Of a stretch of DNA of 64,000 nucleotides, positions 61,560-64,000 are shown piece by piece. Every line of letters begins with the position of its first letter. Position 1 is the first letter of the stretch. A program made the position numbers and the translations under genes. The DNA is from an uncultured Pontibacter sp. (GTDB lineage: Bacteria; Bacteroidota; Bacteroidia; Cytophagales; Hymenobacteraceae). The stretch lies in contig NZ_CANLMZ010000001.1 of the NCBI RefSeq assembly GCF_947492645.1, forward strand, positions 450,709-514,708, written 5' to 3'. The notes under the pieces are model-generated. The model worked only from the letters and a program-made list of their open reading frames with translations. It was not told the DNA's origin and did not search any database.

Positions 61560-63134
61560 TTACTGTTCCTGTGTTGCGGCAGGTGCCTGCCCATGGGCAA
61601 ACTCTACAATGCGAAACGTTTTGTTGCGGCGGTCATAGTAGCCGTAGTGTAGTTTATCGCCGTAGCGGTATACTGTTTTAAGCTCTGGCTCTGGCTTCAG
61701 TTCCTGCTCATAGGTATCTACTCTATCCTGCAGCACTACTGGTTCTTTGCCTTCTTCGGCTGTTACTTTAGTTAAGCCGTCAGCTGTAACCACAGACCTG
61801 AAGTACGTGCTTATACCCGGGCCTGAAGAGGCGTTCCCGCCCTGGTTGAATGGGTCGTAAAAGTAGCGGCTGTAGTAGGGCGAGTTAAGGTAGTAGCTCG
61901 GGATATTGTAAGCCGGTACCCATCTGCCAGGTATCATCATCAGGCCACGCGATGTTTGCAGGTAACGATCCGGCGTGCGTACCATGCGGTTTCTGTCCTG
62001 CCCGAAAGCGCTGTTGCCTGCGTCCGGTGCCTTGTAAGATCCTATTGTAAGCTGTAAAGAGCCATCTGCATAGGTGCCCACGGTAATAGCCGGTACGCCG
62101 CTGGCCAGGTTCTTCATCACTTTAGACGTTTTCTCAATCACGGTATTATCCGCGGAAAATAAAGTTTTGGCCCCGCGCTGGTAAACAGGCGTGGATTTTA
62201 TGGCAATTTCTTCATCCCCGGAATAGCTATACTCTTTAATGGGCTGCAACGTGTTAAAATCGTAAGCCGCCAACCTGAATTGGTCCTTCTCCATGTTTAC
62301 ACGGAAAAGTATGTTGTTGTGCAGGTAAGAGTTAAAGCTCGGTGAGTTGCGCTGCTCAATGGCGGGTAAGGTGCGGTAGGCTGTGGTGCCTGTGTTCCAA
62401 TCCAGCGTCAGTATCTCGGTGGTAGTTTCATCGCTGCCTTTTCCTTTCAGGAGATAGCCATCAAAAATCATGTGGATTTTATCGCCATTAGAGTAAATCT
62501 TGCTGCGGTGATAGCCAGTAAATACATTATGCTGAATATCCGGGTGCACATAAATCATGTCTGATTCGCGTGCATAGCGGTCGCGGGTGCGTGGCATCTC
62601 TTCCGATTTAAACACTTTACGCTCCAGGCGCGCCACATCTGCATCAGAGTCGCGGTACAGGTGCATGTTGTTGTCTTTGTCGGTGTAAAGCATGTAGAAG
62701 TGCTCTTTATCGCCAAAGCCACCCACAAAATTCACATTGCGGTCCAGGTCTATCTGCTCGTCCTGCAAGCTTCTGAAAGCGCCGGTTTCACGGTTTATAG
62801 CAAAAGGGCGCAGGTACTCACGGCGGCCATTCACGTAGCGGCTGTAAAATATAAATTCGCTATCTGTAACACGTGTGCCCAGTAGTTGTGGCTCCTGTGC
62901 AAAGCGGTACGGAATCTGGTGCTTGGCTATCTGCTTTCCGTCCGGCGATAGCAGCGCAAAATTCAGTTCACGGTTCTGGTAGTAGTAAATGCAGACGTTG
63001 CCATAATCATCAGCGAGGGTAACCAAATCCTCGGCGCGGTTCATAGGCAACGCTATATTGGCAAACTCTTGCTGGGCATTGGCGCCAAACACCGATATTC
63101 CAGCCAAAAGTATACTTAAGATTAGTTTACGCAT
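61560..63134 (-). CDS. Secreted protein of unknown function, possibly propeller-like
   Basis: The 524-residue protein has a signal peptide (1-20, ending ANAQ). The rest is beta-rich, with recurring units of the type 'residue run, Asp-rich turn, strand', such as FYMLYTDKDNNMHLYRDSD, RLAAYDFNTLQPIKEY and QNVFTGYH. These fit a propeller or similar repeat fold. A Tyr/Asn/Pro-rich insert with NSPYYSRYFYDPF occurs near residues 415-430, an echo of the DPFY units in the lipoprotein at 36826-38031. No enzyme motif was recognised. Predicted to be periplasmic or surface-exposed. No operon partner is evident. Confidence 0.65.
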   Translation of the reverse strand: MRKLILSILLAGISVFGANAQQEFANIALPMNRAEDLVTLADDYGNVCIYYYQNRELNFALLSPDGKQIAKHQIPYRFAQEPQLLGTRVTDSEFIFYSRYVNGRREYLRPFAINRETGAFRSLQDEQIDLDRNVNFVGGFGDKEHFYMLYTDKDNNMHLYRDSDADVARLERKVFKSEEMPRTRDRYARESDMIYVHPDIQHNVFTGYHRSKIYSNGDKIHMIFDGYLLKGKGSDETTTEILTLDWNTGTTAYRTLPAIEQRNSPSFNSYLHNNILFRVNMEKDQFRLAAYDFNTLQPIKEYSYSGDEEIAIKSTPVYQRGAKTLFSADNTVIEKTSKVMKNLASGVPAITVGTYADGSLQLTIGSYKAPDAGNSAFGQDRNRMVRTPDRYLQTSRGLMMIPGRWVPAYNIPSYYLNSPYYSRYFYDPFNQGGNASSGPGISTYFRSVVTADGLTKVTAEEGKEPVVLQDRVDTYEQELKPEPELKTVYRYGDKLHYGYYDRRNKTFRIVEFAHGQAPAATQEQ

Positions 63135-63252
63135 AGTATAAATAGTTGAGAATTATACTTCTACAAAGAGCAAAAATTTAGCCAAAGTATCTTTAAACTA
63201 AGGCTAAGCAGCAGAAATTAAAAAGCATAAATAGGTGATCATTTTTAAATCC

Positions 63253-63831
63253 CTATTTGCTGATGCAGAACCCGACAGAAGCTTGTATAGACTGGTTCCG
63301 GAGTTTAGAGTCTTTGTAAATACTTGTTAGCCCTACATGATGCCGGATTCCGAAGGTTATCTTTTCCTCGTTTCCGAAGGAGAAACCATAGGCAAAGCCG
63401 AAGTCCTGGCCTTTGGTGTTGTTGAGCTTGATATCAACAGCTTCGTATTCATATTTTGCAGACAATAGAAAAGCCGCATATGGGCCAGCCTGAAAGCTGA
63501 AGTTTGGTGTAGGATATACTTTTAGCATGACGGGAATAGACAGGTAATGCATAAATATATGGCCACCATTGCTCACTCCGGTACCTTGCAGCGCGTACTG
63601 TAGCTCTGGCTGAATGCCTATATGCTCACTTTCCATGTAAAGGGCATAGATTCCGCCATTTGCGCCTAACTGCATTTTGCTTTCTTCGTCTCCCGAAAAA
63701 GTGGACAAGTTCACGCCAGCTTTAACTCCAAAGTAGTTTTTCTTTGAGTCCGGCAATTGTTCGTGCTGTTGCGCTATGCTTTTGCTACAAAAGCTAAGTA
63801 TGACAAAAAGTATAAAGTAAAGAGTACGCAT
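63253..63831 (-). CDS. Outer-membrane beta-barrel protein (PorT-like porin family)
   Basis: The 192-residue protein has a signal peptide (1-20, ending SIAQ). Strand-turn units follow, typical of the OMP_b-brl_2/PorT-like family: YFGVKAGVNLSTFSGD, GIQPELQYALQGTGV, HYLSIPVMLKVYP and FQAGPYAAFLLSAKYEYE. It is a small barrel of about eight strands in the outer membrane. Function is unknown; similar proteins are numerous in Bacteroidota. A hairpin lies beyond its start, and the probable insertion sequence begins about 100 bp upstream of its ATG. Confidence 0.8.
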   Translation of the reverse strand: MRTLYFILFVILSFCSKSIAQQHEQLPDSKKNYFGVKAGVNLSTFSGDEESKMQLGANGGIYALYMESEHIGIQPELQYALQGTGVSNGGHIFMHYLSIPVMLKVYPTPNFSFQAGPYAAFLLSAKYEYEAVDIKLNNTKGQDFGFAYGFSFGNEEKITFGIRHHVGLTSIYKDSKLRNQSIQASVGFCISK

Positions 63832-63883
63832 TTGATTACTTATTCGAATTCAGTTAAAAGGATATTATTGCCTTGGGATAAAC

Positions 63884-63914
63884 AAAAAGCCCGACCATTA
63901 TGGCCGGGCTTTTT
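63884..63914. terminator. Hairpin terminator near the right edge
   Basis: AAAAAGCCCGACCAT (63884-63898) pairs with ATGGCCGGGCTTTTT (63900-63914) with one mismatch and a minimal loop, and ends in T on both strands. It lies upstream of the porin-like gene, so it probably ends a transcript arriving from the right. Confidence 0.8.
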
Positions 63915-63928
63915 ACAAAGTATTGTCC

Positions 63929-64000
63929 TGTCCTGAAATAGGTTGACACCAACATCAACCTTATATGGAAAAACTGACAGCGAAAAAAGGCAAGCGTACC
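63929..64000 (+). mobile_element. Probable left end of an insertion sequence (partial)
   Basis: TGTCCTGAAATAGGTTGACA (63929-63948) looks like an IS terminal inverted repeat beginning with TG, followed 36 bp later by a start codon. A TGTCC duplication (63924-63933) lies at the edge. The right end is outside the window, so the inverted repeat and target duplication cannot be confirmed. An IS3-type element is the best guess. Confidence 0.5.
63965..64000 (+). CDS. Start of a probable transposase gene (partial, 12 codons)
   Basis: ATG at 63965 opens a frame reading MEKLTAKKGKRT to the end of the window. The short basic N terminus and its place just inside a putative IS end suggest an OrfA-type transposase. 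Too little is present for family assignment. Confidence 0.4.
   Translation, partial: MEKLTAKKGKRT

Larger units (their letters stand above)
250..63814. repeat. Dispersed, highly over-represented heptamer AAGTATA/TATACTT
   Basis: By hand count about 125 copies on the two strands fall in 64 kb, against about 8 expected for a random heptamer at equal base frequencies. Extended form (A)AAGTATA(A/G); AAGTATG variants are also frequent. Copies occur inside genes in different frames (Ser-Ile as AGT-ATA, Ile-Leu as ATA-CTT, Tyr-Thr as TAT-ACT) and between genes. Five form the palindrome AAGTATACTT (19451, 46810, 56724, 58699, 63108). The giant gene 3168-10622 has only four, three of them in its last 400 bp. 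Confidence 0.8.

Noticed and set aside
250..63814. CRISPR array or IS-derived repeat as source of the AAGTATA copies
   Set aside because: Copies are only 7-10 bp, irregularly spaced, inside essential genes and in both orientations; no spacers or terminal repeats.

Overview
The window looks like a chromosomal segment of an aerobic Bacteroidota, most likely Cytophagales and close to Pontibacter or Hymenobacteraceae. The evidence is two very large secreted proteins with Por-secretion (T9SS) C-terminal sorting domains, a DPP4-type S9 peptidase, a FadL/OmpP1 barrel, a FloA/NfeD pair, TAnnTTTG-type -7 promoter elements, weak Shine-Dalgarno use, and several TTG or GTG starts. Assignment to a genus is inference. 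I see no rRNA, tRNA or CRISPR array.

Layout. 1-2331: tail of an acyltransferase gene and an NhaC-type antiporter. 2332-16809: an AT-rich 836-bp leader, a 2484-residue beta-repeat surface protein and, convergent to it, a subtilase of about 1760 residues, both with T9SS tails. 17200-26166: housekeeping genes (EamA exporter, dusB, CPBP protease, cdsA, glutamate dehydrogenase, psd, msrC, ribD, prmC). 26299-29948: a nucleotide-sugar operon (left-handed beta-helix acyltransferase, galE, rfbB, rfbA). 30010-36645: chrA, a 2OG-Fe(II) oxygenase, a lipoprotein, nfeD-floA and proS. 36826-44427: an aromatic-rich lipoprotein with an OmpP1/FadL barrel, a DPP4-like peptidase, an S41 peptidase and a tandem NTF2-like protein. 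44433-46667: an orphan RelA/SpoT-domain protein and a ClC channel. 46818-60712: a kynurenine catabolic region mixed with cation transporters. 60963-64000: envelope proteins, then the left edge of what looks like an insertion sequence.

How the genes work together. Kmo, KynU, 3-hydroxyanthranilate dioxygenase, ACMS decarboxylase and an aminomuconate-semialdehyde-type dehydrogenase form a near-continuous route from kynurenine through 3-hydroxykynurenine and 3-hydroxyanthranilate to 2-aminomuconate, releasing alanine at the KynU step. Tryptophan dioxygenase, kynurenine formamidase and an aminomuconate deaminase are not in the window. cdsA and psd belong to phosphatidylethanolamine synthesis. galE, rfbB and rfbA supply nucleotide sugars for surface glycans.

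The most unusual signal is not a gene. The heptamer AAGTATA (or its complement TATACTT) occurs about 125 times by hand count in 64 kb, where about 8 would be expected by chance. It occurs inside genes in several reading frames, between genes and in terminator stems. It also forms the perfect 10-bp palindrome AAGTATACTT five times. It is nearly absent from the giant surface-protein gene. This resembles a genome-wide signal such as a DNA-uptake or chromosome-organisation motif, but its function is unknown to me.
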